DNA of 7,932 nucleotides from Spirochaetaceae bacterium (lineage in GTDB: Bacteria > Spirochaetota > Spirochaetia > Treponematales > Breznakiellaceae), in contig JAISDG010000187.1 in the NCBI GenBank assembly GCA_031265015.1, positions 1 through 7,932 on the forward strand, read 5' to 3'. Under the pieces are notes generated by a model, which was not told the origin of the DNA, ran no database searches, and saw only the letters and a list, made by a program, of their open reading frames with translations. Position 1 is the first letter of the stretch; every line of letters begins with the position of its first letter. Position numbers and translations under genes: made by a program. Positions 1 through 6,682 of this stretch are shown piece after piece.

Positions 1-668
1 TCGGGAAGGGACGCGTAAAACAAAAGGAAAAAGTCGTCCAGTACGCCGGAGTTAAAATCCGGATCCAGTTCGTAGGCCCGTTCCATCATCGCGCCGAGCA
101 GGGGCGTCCGCATGCCAAGGCCTATATCAAAGGGATTTAAGGCATAGGCGGAGAGGTTCCCCGCGGCGTACCAGTAGAACAGGGGGACGTCTTCTTTTTT
201 AACCGCGGCCAGTTCCGCGGAAACGTCAAAATTTCCTGTCTCCTCGTCCGCTGTAAAGGGAGCAAGCAGGCCGGGGTACTTGTTCACGATTCCCCGTTCC
301 AGAATAGCCGCCCCCCGGAGGTACAGTCTTTTTGCCCGTTCCAGGGCGGCAAGCTTTTCCGTATAGCTCCCCGGGGGAAGCATCTCCGCCGGTCCCTGGA
401 CATAGGCGTTGGCGTACATGACAAAGAGGGAGCCGGTGGTCAGGATAAGCCCCGGATGATCGGGGTTCTTGTCCAGCAGGGTTTCGTACAGTTTAATGGC
501 AAAAGGCAGGGCGTCTCCTACCAGCTGGGGATCCGTGTCCCCCAGGAACACCGTGTTTGACCCGCTGCCGGTAAGGGCGTCGGAAACTTTGTTGATTACC
601 AGCTTGTTGATCGAACAGGAAGAAAAAAGCGCCGCCAGGGAACAACCAAGAACAGCAAAACGATTCAT
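1..668 (-). CDS. tatT: TatT-like TRAP-transporter-associated lipoprotein (C-terminus beyond left edge)
   Basis: The frame starts at the ATG at 668-666 and stays open to the window edge (222 codons visible, no stop). A GGAG Shine-Dalgarno (plus-strand 679-682) lies about 10 bases upstream. The product begins with a short lipoprotein signal: basic Arg3, a hydrophobic core, then LFSSC with Cys18 as the likely lipidated residue, which fits the relaxed spirochaetal lipobox. After the signal come INKLVINKVSDALTGSGSN, DTDPQLVGDALPFAIKLYE and KNPDHPGL, then aromatic, helix-rich stretches with YANAYVQGPAEML and FYWYAAGNLSAYALNPFDI. I recognise this pattern as the TatT family, a TPR-fold periplasmic lipoprotein. 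In Treponema pallidum TatT partners the TatP solute receptor and TatQM permease of a TRAP transporter thought to import hydrophobic ligands. The partner genes would be expected off the left edge. It lies downstream of the hexomutase on the same strand across a 97-bp hairpin-rich spacer, so cotranscription is possible. Family call is confident; the ligand is unknown. Confidence 0.85.
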   Translation of the reverse strand, partial: MNRFAVLGCSLAALFSSCSINKLVINKVSDALTGSGSNTVFLGDTDPQLVGDALPFAIKLYETLLDKNPDHPGLILTTGSLFVMYANAYVQGPAEMLPPGSYTEKLAALERAKRLYLRGAAILERGIVNKYPGLLAPFTADEETGNFDVSAELAAVKKEDVPLFYWYAAGNLSAYALNPFDIGLGMRTPLLGAMMERAYELDPDFNSGVLDDFFLLFYASLP

Positions 669-693
669 TGGTACAACACTCCATACAAAAGAT

Positions 694-775
694 TACGAAC
701 CGTTAACGGTTAATGGCTCACAAGCCAATAACGGTTAACGGCTCCTATGAGCCGGCTAGTGGTTCTTACGAACCA
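694..775. repeat. Cluster of small palindromes between hexomutase and tatT
   Basis: Nearly every base of the spacer lies in an inverted repeat. On the plus strand: TGGTTC-TTAC-GAACCA (760-775, overlapping the hexomutase stop); GGCTC-CTAT-GAGCC (740-753); GGCT-CACA-AGCC (715-726), which caps a longer 700-741 hairpin with two mismatches; and the perfect palindrome AACCGTTAACGGTT (698-711). The 9-mer TTACGAACC occurs at both ends (694-702 and 767-775). Read on the minus strand in the hexomutase frame, the loops carry TAA, TAG and TGA in order. No T-run follows, so this is not a typical intrinsic terminator. It could be an mRNA-stabilising or processing element, or a small interspersed repeat. 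Confidence 0.8.
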
Positions 776-2595
776 ATAGCTGCGCGGATGTCTTTTTGTA
801 TCGCCTCCAGCTTGCGGCCCGCTTCCGCTTTGGCGGCATCGAGCCCCGCCTGGGCGCCGGCGCAGCAGGTGGCGTAAAATTTAATCTTGGGCTCGGTACC
901 GCTGGGCCGGGCGCTGACCACGGTGCCGTCTTCCAGAAAGAACTGCAGCACATCGCTGGGAGGAAGCCCGTCCGCGCCGTTTTTGATGTCCCGAACCCGC
1001 TTCACGGCGGTTCCTCCCAGCGTTTTCGGGGGATTGCGGCGGTATTCTTCCATAATACCTTGCATAATTCCCGGCCCTTCCGGTCCTTGAAAATATTTGG
1101 AGATTCCCAGTTCCTGCCAGTAACCGTATTGGACATAGAGTTCGTTCAGCCGGTCCAGAAGGTTTTTCCCCTTGCTCCGCCAGTAGAGGGTCATTTCCGC
1201 GCAGAGGGCCGCGGCGGAAATGCCGTCCTTGTCCCGGACTTCGTTTTCCACCAGATAGCCGTAGCTTTCTTCGGTGCCGAAAACAAAGGTCCCCGCCTTT
1301 TCCCCGGCATCGCATTGGCGCATGACGCCGGCAATCCACTTGAATCCCGTCAGGACCTCCACGCATTCCACCCCGTACCCGGCGGCCAGCCGTTTCTGCA
1401 TCCCCGTGGTTACCACGGTATTGACCATCAGGGGCCCGGGGGGGAGTTTTCCCAGCTCCGTAAGGGAATGGAAAATATAATCCCCCAGCAGCACTCCCAT
1501 CTGGTTTCCCGTTACCAGGACAAAGGGCGCTTCCCGGTCCCCGCCGGACTGCGCCGGCACGGCGATTCCGAAACGGTCCGCGTCGGGGTCGGTGGCCATG
1601 ACCACGTCGGCCCCTTCTTTTTTCCCCAGGCTGATCGCCATGTCCAGGGCCGCCGCTTCTTCCGGGTTGGGAAAGGCCACCGTGGGGAAATCCCCGTTCC
1701 CCTCCCGCTGTTCGGGAACGGTGATCACCCTAAGGCCCAGATCCCCCAGGACCTTTTCCACGTGGAAGGCCCCGGTACCGTGGAGGGGGGTGTAGACGAT
1801 TTTTACCTCCCCCGCCTTTGCCTTGATCAGGTCCGGCCGGAAGAGGCGGCTTTTTACCATGTCCCGGTAGGGCTTGTCCACTTCTTTGTCAATGATTTGG
1901 AGCAGCCCCGCGGCCAGGGCTTCTTCCCGGGTTATCTCTTTTATTTCCGAAACGGCGTTTACTTCCAGGATGATCCCCTTATCGTGGGGGGGGATTACCT
2001 GGGCTCCGTCGTTCCAGTAGGCCTTGTACCCGTTGTACCGGGAAGGATTGTGGCTGGCGGTGATCACGATCCCCGTGTCGCAGCCCAGGAGCCGTATGGC
2101 AAAGGAAAGCTCCGGGGTGGGCCGCATCGCCGAAAAAAGATAGGCCCTAATCCCGTTCGCGGCAAAGATCAGCGCCGCGGCTTCGGCAAATTCCGCCGAA
2201 TAATGGCGGCTGTCGAAGGCAATTGCGGCAGACAAGCTGCCGGGCGCGGACAAGCCGCCGGCGTCAGACGAGCTGCCGGGCGCAGATAAACTGCCGGGCG
2301 CGGACAAGCTGCCGGTCTTCCCGGGGAAGGCGGCCTTTTCGGGAAAGGCCTTGCGGAGATAGTTGGACAGTCCCTGGGTGGCGCTTTTTACCACCAGGGC
2401 GTTCATCCGGTTATAGCCGCCGCCGATGATCCCCCGGAGGCCTCCGGTACCGAATTCCAGGTTCCGGTAAAACCGGTCTTCCAGCTCCTTGGTATTGTCT
2501 TCCTCCAGGAGCCGTTCCACCTCCCCCCGGAAATGGGGATCCTGTTCCCTGTCAATGTAATGCCGCGCCCGCCGGATAATTTCGTCTTTTTCCAT
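766..2595 (-). CDS. Alpha-D-phosphohexomutase (phosphoglucomutase/phosphomannomutase, PgcA-like)
   Basis: Cytoplasmic enzyme of 609 aa that interconverts hexose 1- and 6-phosphates (glucose and/or mannose), feeding glycolysis, glycan and envelope precursors. The four hallmark loops are in order: catalytic phosphoserine loop TASHNP with Ser181; metal-binding DPDADRFG with Asp336, Asp338 and Asp340; sugar-specificity loop GTEESYGY (440-447); and phosphate-binding RPSGTEPK (563-570). Length without an insertion matches the roughly 580-aa PgcA/PGM2-type branch. I chose the ATG at 2595 because AGAGG lies just upstream and the protein then starts at the family's usual N-terminus (MEKDEIIRRA). The frame also extends 37 codons upstream, but that stretch (VRRGRAVVILRPRVKPR) looks non-coding. 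Residues about 95-123 are a low-complexity Gly-Ser-Leu-Ser-Ala-Pro repeat inserted before the strand IAFDSRHYS in the first domain. The stop codon lies in a hairpin loop. Sugar preference (glucose, mannose or pentose) cannot be decided from the sequence. Confidence 0.93.
   Translation of the reverse strand: MEKDEIIRRARHYIDREQDPHFRGEVERLLEEDNTKELEDRFYRNLEFGTGGLRGIIGGGYNRMNALVVKSATQGLSNYLRKAFPEKAAFPGKTGSLSAPGSLSAPGSSSDAGGLSAPGSLSAAIAFDSRHYSAEFAEAAALIFAANGIRAYLFSAMRPTPELSFAIRLLGCDTGIVITASHNPSRYNGYKAYWNDGAQVIPPHDKGIILEVNAVSEIKEITREEALAAGLLQIIDKEVDKPYRDMVKSRLFRPDLIKAKAGEVKIVYTPLHGTGAFHVEKVLGDLGLRVITVPEQREGNGDFPTVAFPNPEEAAALDMAISLGKKEGADVVMATDPDADRFGIAVPAQSGGDREAPFVLVTGNQMGVLLGDYIFHSLTELGKLPPGPLMVNTVVTTGMQKRLAAGYGVECVEVLTGFKWIAGVMRQCDAGEKAGTFVFGTEESYGYLVENEVRDKDGISAAALCAEMTLYWRSKGKNLLDRLNELYVQYGYWQELGISKYFQGPEGPGIMQGIMEEYRRNPPKTLGGTAVKRVRDIKNGADGLPPSDVLQFFLEDGTVVSARPSGTEPKIKFYATCCAGAQAGLDAAKAEAGRKLEAIQKDIRAAIGS
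2231..2320 (-). repeat. Five tandem 18-bp units inside the hexomutase gene
   Basis: The units start at 2231, 2249, 2267, 2285 and 2303 on the plus strand; the first reads GACAAGCTGCCGGGCGCG. Units 1, 3 and 4 differ at only a few positions, unit 2 is more diverged, and unit 5 loses the pattern in its last few bases. Eighteen is a multiple of three, so the enzyme frame is kept and each unit encodes six residues close to GSLSAP. The array sits between a helix ending in NYLRKAF and the strand IAFDSRH, a surface-loop position in this fold, which explains why it could be tolerated. Confidence 0.9.
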
Positions 2596-2605
2596 GATTC
2601 CTCTA

Positions 2606-2634
2606 AGTATACGTGGCTTTACCCGTGGGCGCAA
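2606..2634 (-). promoter_or_regulatory. Predicted sigma-70-like promoter for the hexomutase
   Basis: On the minus strand TTGCGC (-35, plus-strand 2629-2634) is separated by 17 bases from TATACT (-10, 2606-2611). The -10 box is strong and the -35 matches at three of six positions. The -10 ends only ten bases before the ATG, so the transcript would start within or after the AGAGG motif and be leaderless or nearly so. If the gene depends on that Shine-Dalgarno, the real start point lies further upstream. Confidence 0.45.
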
Positions 2635-2664
2635 GATGACTACGGCCCGTCCCCGCCGGACAGA

Positions 2665-2693
2665 TTGATTTTTTTTGTCATCTAGGGTATGGT
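2665..2693 (+). promoter_or_regulatory. Predicted promoter of the oadGAB operon
   Basis: TTGATT (2665-2670) and TATGGT (2688-2693) are spaced by exactly 17 bases, each matching four of six consensus positions. A T-rich stretch (2669-2676) fills part of the spacer. The expected start near 2700 would leave a leader of about 20 bases containing the GGAGG at 2709-2713. It is back to back with the hexomutase promoter, so a regulator binding here could affect both directions; I see no clear operator. Confidence 0.5.
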
Positions 2694-2718
2694 TTTTTAG
2701 CATCATGTGGAGGAAATC

Positions 2719-2979
2719 ATGAATCGTGGAATGACTATTGCGGACATGCTGGGACAGAGCGGCGTTTTGTCTCTTCTTGGCATGGGAGTGGTATTTGGCT
2801 TTTTAATTGTCATGGTTATAGCGGTGACCATGACCGGAAAAGTCATCCATGCTCTGGGGGCGGATAAGGACATTGCCCGGTCCGCCCCCCCCGCCGGAGC
2901 GGGCGGGGCGGCGCAGATAACGGCGGTAACCGCGGCCATTACCGCGGCGGTGGCCGAATACCGGAAAACCGGACGCTAA
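2719..2979 (+). CDS. oadG: Oxaloacetate decarboxylase gamma subunit (Na+ pump)
   Basis: Small membrane subunit (86 aa) that holds the complex together. In studied OAD enzymes its N-terminal helix anchors to OadB and its C-terminal tail binds the OadA biotin/association region. The sequence shows one hydrophobic helix at about residues 19-43 (LLGMGVVFGFLIVMVIAVTM), the family signature of OAD_gamma. A charged and Pro/Ala/Gly-rich linker follows, then a short Ala-rich helix ending ITAAVAEYRKTGR, also typical. I chose the ATG at 2719 because GGAGG (2709-2713) lies five bases before it; a GTG at 2707 in the same frame would overlap this site. It is first in the operon, 116 bp ahead of oadA, an order (G-A-B) seen in other OAD operons. 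Confidence 0.9.
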   Translation: MNRGMTIADMLGQSGVLSLLGMGVVFGFLIVMVIAVTMTGKVIHALGADKDIARSAPPAGAGGAAQITAVTAAITAAVAEYRKTGR

Positions 2980-2983
2980 GACA

Positions 2984-3042
2984 GCCCGGTAGTATCGATT
3001 AACGGACTAAACAGATGTATTCGTAAATCCGCATTATCGGGC
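2984..3042 (+). other. Long-range stem-loop in the oadG-oadA gap
   Basis: GCCCGGTA (2984-2991) can pair with TATCGGGC (3035-3042) over eight positions with one G-U. Inside it CGGA (3003-3006) pairs with TCCG (3028-3031). There is no T-run after it, and the oadA Shine-Dalgarno lies 40 bases further on in an AT-rich stretch. A role in mRNA processing or in adjusting the oadG to oadA ratio is conceivable; nothing matches a riboswitch class I know. Confidence 0.4.
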
Positions 3043-3095
3043 CCCCAAGCTGCCGTCTATGTTGCCTAATGTAATTTTTAATTTAAGGAGTAATC

Positions 3096-5126
3096 ATGCC
3101 TAAAGTAAAACTAACGGATTTGGTTCTCAGGGACGCCCATCAGTCCCTGTTCGCCACCCGGATGACTACCGCCGATATGGTCCCCGCCTTGGAGCGGCTG
3201 GACAAAATCGGCTATTTTGCCCTGGAAGGCTGGGGAGGAGCTACCTTCGACAGCTGTATCCGCTTTTTGAACGAAGATCCCTGGGAACGGCTGCGGACCC
3301 TGAAGAAGGGACTGCCCAACACCCCAATTATGATGCTGCTGCGGGGTCAGAATCTGCTGGGATACCGGCACTATGCCGACGATGTGGTGGATAAATTCGT
3401 GGAAAAGGCCGCGGAAAACGGCGTCTCCGTGTTCAGGATCTTCGACGCCTGCAACGATCCCCGGAACCTCAAGCGGGCCGCGGACGCGGCGAAAAAAACC
3501 GGCAAGCATGTCCAGATGGCCATTTCCTATGCCGCCACTCCCTACCACACCAAGGAGATCTACGCGGACCTGGCCAAACGCTATGCGGAATTCGGGGCGG
3601 ATTCGATCTGTATCAAGGATATGTCGGGGCTCCTGAAACCCTACGAAACCTACGACCTGGTAAAGGCCATCAAGGCGAAGGTTGATCTTCCCCTGGAGAT
3701 TCACACCCACGCGACCACGGGGCTTTCGGTGGCCGCCCTGATCAAGGGCGCCGAGGCGGGGGCGGACATCCTGGACACGGTCATTTCGTCCCTGTCCATG
3801 GGAACAAGCCACAGCCCCACGGAAACCATCGTGGAGGCCCTGAAGGGTACGGAATTCGACACGGGGCTGGACATTATCCCCCTGCTGGACATCGCCGCGT
3901 ACTTCCGGGATGTGCGGAAGAAGTACGCCAAATTCGAGTCCAGCTTCCTGGGGGCGGACACCCGGATCCTCGCGTCCCAGGTGCCCGGGGGTATGCTCAG
4001 CAACCTGGAAAACCAGCTGAAAGAGCAGAACGCTTCGGAAAAGATCGACGATGTGCTAAAGGAAATCCAGGTGGTCCAGAAGGACTGCGGCTATATCCCC
4101 CTGGTTACCCCCACAAGCCAGATTGTCGGTACCCAGGCGGTGTTCAACGTCCTCTTTGGCCGGTACAAGAACCTTACCCAGGAAACCGCGGACCTGGTTA
4201 CCGGACGCTACGGCGCTTTGGCGGCCCCGGCCAATCCGGAGCTGGTCAAGCTGGGCCTGGAAAAGAACAAATACGATTCGGTCCTGGACTGCCGGCCGGC
4301 GGACAAGATTCCCAATGAATTCTCCAAAATCGAAGAGGAGGCAAAGAAGGCCGGAGCGAAAACGGTGGAAGACGCCCTTACCTACGCGATGTTCCCCAAG
4401 GTGGCCCCGGGTTTCTTCCAGAAACGGTCCCAGGGACCGGTGGATTCCGCGTCTTTCGCGGTAAAGGTCCAGACAGGGGGTTCCGGCCAGGCGGCCAAAT
4501 ACAACGTCAACGTCAACGGCGCCAACTACGCGGTGGTGGTTTCCCCCGCGGGCACGGTGGCCGTGGCTCCCGGCGGACCCGCCCCCGGGGCGGGAGCTTC
4601 CCCGGCCCGGTCCGGCGGGGGGCAGACGATCCCCGCCCCGGTAGCGGGTACGGTACTCCGTTATGTAGTAGATGAGGGAGCCCAGGTTACCAGCGGCGAC
4701 ACGATCCTGATCATGGAATCCATGAAAATGGAACTGGAAATCAAAGCTACCACGGCGGGACCGGTTCATTTCCTCGTTTCCCCGGGGACCCAGGTGGCGT
4801 CCCAGCAGCCTATCGCGGAAATCGGCGGCTCCGCCGTAGGGGAAGTTCCGGTTTCCGAAAGCCCCGTTTCCGGGGTTCCGGCGGCCGCGGTCCCCTCGGC
4901 GGAGCTTTCCGCCGGCGGGACGGTTATTCCCGCGCCGGTGGCGGGCACGGTGCTCCGGTACGCCGTGGACGAAGGGGCCCAGGTTACCAGCGGCGACACG
5001 ATCATCATTATCGAGTCCATGAAAATGGAGCTGGAAATCAAGGCCACCGCGGCCGGTCAGGTCCATTTCCTGGTTCCCGGAGGGACCCAGGTAGCATCCC
5101 AGCAGCCCATCGCCCAAATCGGCTAA
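3096..5126 (+). CDS. oadA: Oxaloacetate decarboxylase alpha subunit with two tandem biotinyl domains
   Basis: Cytoplasmic carboxyltransferase and biotin carrier of the Na+-pumping oxaloacetate decarboxylase: it moves the C4 carboxyl of oxaloacetate to biotin, releasing pyruvate. The N-terminal TIM-barrel carboxyltransferase domain (about 4-270) starts LVLRDAHQSLFATRM. Metal-site residues match Vibrio OadA with a constant offset of four: Asp13, Lys174 (in IKDMSG, the carbamylated lysine) and the histidines of HTHATTG, His203 and His205. The PYC/OADA association domain follows (about 290-470), then a Gly/Ala/Pro-rich linker. Two biotinyl domains then lie at 510-577 and 609-676, each with ESMKMELEIKA; the biotin-accepting lysines are Lys544 and Lys643. 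The copies are identical at 58 of 68 positions and are joined by a 31-residue Pro/Ala-rich linker. The extra domain makes the protein 676 aa against the usual 590-600. AAGGAG (3085-3090) five bases before the ATG fixes the start. The absence of a biotin carboxylase domain argues against pyruvate carboxylase; the oadG/oadB neighbours settle it. Confidence 0.95.
   Translation: MPKVKLTDLVLRDAHQSLFATRMTTADMVPALERLDKIGYFALEGWGGATFDSCIRFLNEDPWERLRTLKKGLPNTPIMMLLRGQNLLGYRHYADDVVDKFVEKAAENGVSVFRIFDACNDPRNLKRAADAAKKTGKHVQMAISYAATPYHTKEIYADLAKRYAEFGADSICIKDMSGLLKPYETYDLVKAIKAKVDLPLEIHTHATTGLSVAALIKGAEAGADILDTVISSLSMGTSHSPTETIVEALKGTEFDTGLDIIPLLDIAAYFRDVRKKYAKFESSFLGADTRILASQVPGGMLSNLENQLKEQNASEKIDDVLKEIQVVQKDCGYIPLVTPTSQIVGTQAVFNVLFGRYKNLTQETADLVTGRYGALAAPANPELVKLGLEKNKYDSVLDCRPADKIPNEFSKIEEEAKKAGAKTVEDALTYAMFPKVAPGFFQKRSQGPVDSASFAVKVQTGGSGQAAKYNVNVNGANYAVVVSPAGTVAVAPGGPAPGAGASPARSGGGQTIPAPVAGTVLRYVVDEGAQVTSGDTILIMESMKMELEIKATTAGPVHFLVSPGTQVASQQPIAEIGGSAVGEVPVSESPVSGVPAAAVPSAELSAGGTVIPAPVAGTVLRYAVDEGAQVTSGDTIIIIESMKMELEIKATAAGQVHFLVPGGTQVASQQPIAQIG
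4623..5123 (+). repeat. Tandem duplication of the biotinyl-domain coding segment
   Basis: Copy 1 is 4623-4826 and copy 2 is 4920-5123 (204 bp each), separated by 93 bp coding for a Pro/Ala-rich linker. The copies share an exact run of 27 bases covering the codons for AQVTSGDTI, yet differ at many third positions elsewhere. This looks like an established duplication with partial homogenisation rather than an assembly error. Frame is kept throughout. Confidence 0.93.
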
Positions 5127-5139
5127 AGGAAGGGTATAC

Positions 5140-6567
5140 ATGTTAAACCAAAAAAAAGATCCGGTCCTGATAACCAAAATCTGTTTACTTATCATCGTCG
5201 GGGCCATGGCGCTTTCCCTGGTAAATGTCGCGTTTTCGTCCCGGACCCAGGCCCAGACCGTTTCCTCCGCGGACGAACTCCCCTCGATTCATAATCTGGA
5301 CGGGATCATCCCCGGCAGCGCCGGTCTTCCCACGGTATCGATCAGGAGCTTTATCAGGAATATCGCCGAGACCACGGGGATTTACGCCTTTATCACCGAC
5401 ATCCTTCCCGGTATAACCCCCTCGGGGTTCCCCATTACGGTTTTCGGGTGGCAGGAATTCTTTATGGTGGCGGTGGGCTTTCTTATCGTCTACCTGGGGG
5501 TAGCCAAGGGTTTTGAGCCCCTGCTCCTTATTCCCATCGGCTTCGGAACGATCTTCGCCAATATTCCCTTTGCCAACATGGGGAGCCCGGGGATCTGGAA
5601 CGAGCAGATGCATATCTTTGAGCATCAGGGATTCCTTAACGTGATCTACAACGCCGGGGTGGGCAACGAATTTTTCCCCCTGATCATCTTTATCGGGATT
5701 GGGGCCATGACCGACTTCGGCCCCCTGATCGCCAATCCCAAGACCGCCCTCCTGGGGGCGGCGGCCCAGTTCGGGGTCTTCGGTACTATGTTCTTCATCA
5801 GCGTGGCCAATTTTCTGCCGGGGGTGGCCTTTAACCTGAAGGAAGCCTGCGCGGTGGCGATCATCGGCGGCGCCGACGGCCCCACCACGATCTACATCGC
5901 CGCGAAACTTGCCCCCCACCTTCTGGCCACGGTGGCGGTGGCGGCCTATTCCTACATGGCCCTGGTGCCGATCATCCAGCCTCCCATCATGAAGCTCCTG
6001 ACTACGAAGGAAGAGCGGCTGATTAAAATGCGGCAGCTCCGGCCCGTGTCCCAGATCGAAAAGATCGCCTTTCCCCTGGTGGTGTTCGTGCTGACCCTGC
6101 TCATCATCCCCTCGGCGGCGCCCCTTATCGGGTGCCTTATGTTCGGCAACTTCCTGCGGGAATGTAAGGTGGTGGACCGGCTTTCGGACACCTCCCAGAA
6201 CGCCCTGATGAACATCGTGTCCATGTTCCTTTCTCTGGGGGTGGGCAGCCAGATGACCCCGGAAAAGTTCCTTAACCCCTCGTCCCTGATCATCGTGGTT
6301 ATGGGCCTTATCGCCTTTGCCATTGCCACCGCCACCGGCGTTATCGTGGCGAAGGTCATGAACCTGTTCCTTAAGGAAAAGATCAATCCGCTGATCGGCT
6401 CCGCCGGGGTATCCGCGGTGCCTATGGCCGCCCGGGTTTCCAACAAGGTGGGCCTGGAGGATGATCCCGGCAACTTCCTGCTGATGCACGCCATGGGACC
6501 CAACGTGGCCGGCGTTATCGGCACCGCCATCGCCGCGGGAGTGATGATAGCCGTCTACGGCAGTTAA
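5140..6567 (+). CDS. oadB: Oxaloacetate decarboxylase beta subunit, carboxybiotin decarboxylase and Na+ channel
   Basis: Polytopic inner-membrane subunit (475 aa) that decarboxylates carboxybiotin and couples this to Na+ export. Residues shown by mutagenesis to be important in Klebsiella OadB (Asp203, Tyr229, Asn373, Gly377, Ser382, Arg389) all appear at a constant offset of 43: Asp246 in GGADGPTT, Tyr272, and Asn416, Gly420, Ser425 and Arg432 in NPLIG...VSAVPMAARVSN. The catalytic and ion-path elements are therefore intact. The offset reflects a longer N-terminus: an extra hydrophobic segment (about 14-32, CLLIIVGAMALSLVNVAF), a polar stretch, then the canonical body from about 105. The start codon follows oadA's stop by 13 bases, with an AGGAAGG Shine-Dalgarno between, so the genes are surely cotranscribed. 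The hairpin stack after the stop closes the operon. Confidence 0.95.
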   Translation: MLNQKKDPVLITKICLLIIVGAMALSLVNVAFSSRTQAQTVSSADELPSIHNLDGIIPGSAGLPTVSIRSFIRNIAETTGIYAFITDILPGITPSGFPITVFGWQEFFMVAVGFLIVYLGVAKGFEPLLLIPIGFGTIFANIPFANMGSPGIWNEQMHIFEHQGFLNVIYNAGVGNEFFPLIIFIGIGAMTDFGPLIANPKTALLGAAAQFGVFGTMFFISVANFLPGVAFNLKEACAVAIIGGADGPTTIYIAAKLAPHLLATVAVAAYSYMALVPIIQPPIMKLLTTKEERLIKMRQLRPVSQIEKIAFPLVVFVLTLLIIPSAAPLIGCLMFGNFLRECKVVDRLSDTSQNALMNIVSMFLSLGVGSQMTPEKFLNPSSLIIVVMGLIAFAIATATGVIVAKVMNLFLKEKINPLIGSAGVSAVPMAARVSNKVGLEDDPGNFLLMHAMGPNVAGVIGTAIAAGVMIAVYGS

Positions 6568-6568
6568 G

Positions 6569-6632
6569 CCGGCGCGTAACGCCGGTTTCGCCGCCGCCGG
6601 ACCGTTCCAAAACACGGCGTTTTGGAACGGTC
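6569..6632 (+). other. Two strong hairpins just after oadB
   Basis: CCGGCG-CGTAA-CGCCGG (6569-6585) begins two bases after the oadB stop. A perfect 14-bp stem with loop ACGGC follows (arms 6600-6613 and 6619-6632; left arm GACCGTTCCAAAAC). Neither has a U-tract, so they probably shield the 3' end of the oad mRNA from exonucleases and act with the terminator that follows. Confidence 0.75.
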
Positions 6633-6644
6633 TCCGTTAAAAAG

Positions 6645-6669
6645 GCTGCCTCTCGGGGCAGCTTTTTTT
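6645..6669 (+). terminator. Intrinsic terminator of the oadGAB operon
   Basis: Stem GCTGCC/GGCAGC (6645-6650 with 6657-6662), six-base loop, followed at once by seven T residues (6663-6669) and preceded by AAAAA. The T-run abuts AAAGG, the mntP Shine-Dalgarno, so the same structure also sits in attenuator position for mntP. I see no clear promoter between the hairpins and mntP. Confidence 0.85.
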
Positions 6670-6682
6670 AAAGGCCTGTTGT

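Noticed and set aside
694..775. Intrinsic terminator after the hexomutase
   Set aside because: The hairpins are short (5-6 bp each) and no T-run follows on the minus strand, so termination here is not supported.
796..2289. Long plus-strand open frame (497 codons) opposite the hexomutase
   Set aside because: The product is Gly/His/Arg/Pro-rich with no recognisable motif. It is the antisense shadow of a well-supported gene in GC-rich DNA, where stop codons are scarce.
2596..2706. Upstream extension of the hexomutase N-terminus by 37 residues
   Set aside because: The extra residues are Arg-rich and unlike the family. The extension covers both predicted promoters, and a Shine-Dalgarno-supported ATG exists at 2595.
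5185..6615. Minus-strand open frame (476 codons) opposite oadB
   Set aside because: It is His/Gly/Asp/Lys-rich, the expected mirror of a hydrophobic membrane protein, with no domain seen and oadB fully supported on the other strand.
6568..6682. yybP-ykoY manganese riboswitch upstream of mntP
   Set aside because: The position is right, but the conserved internal-loop sequences of that class are not present. The hairpins look like ordinary 3'-end structures plus a terminator.
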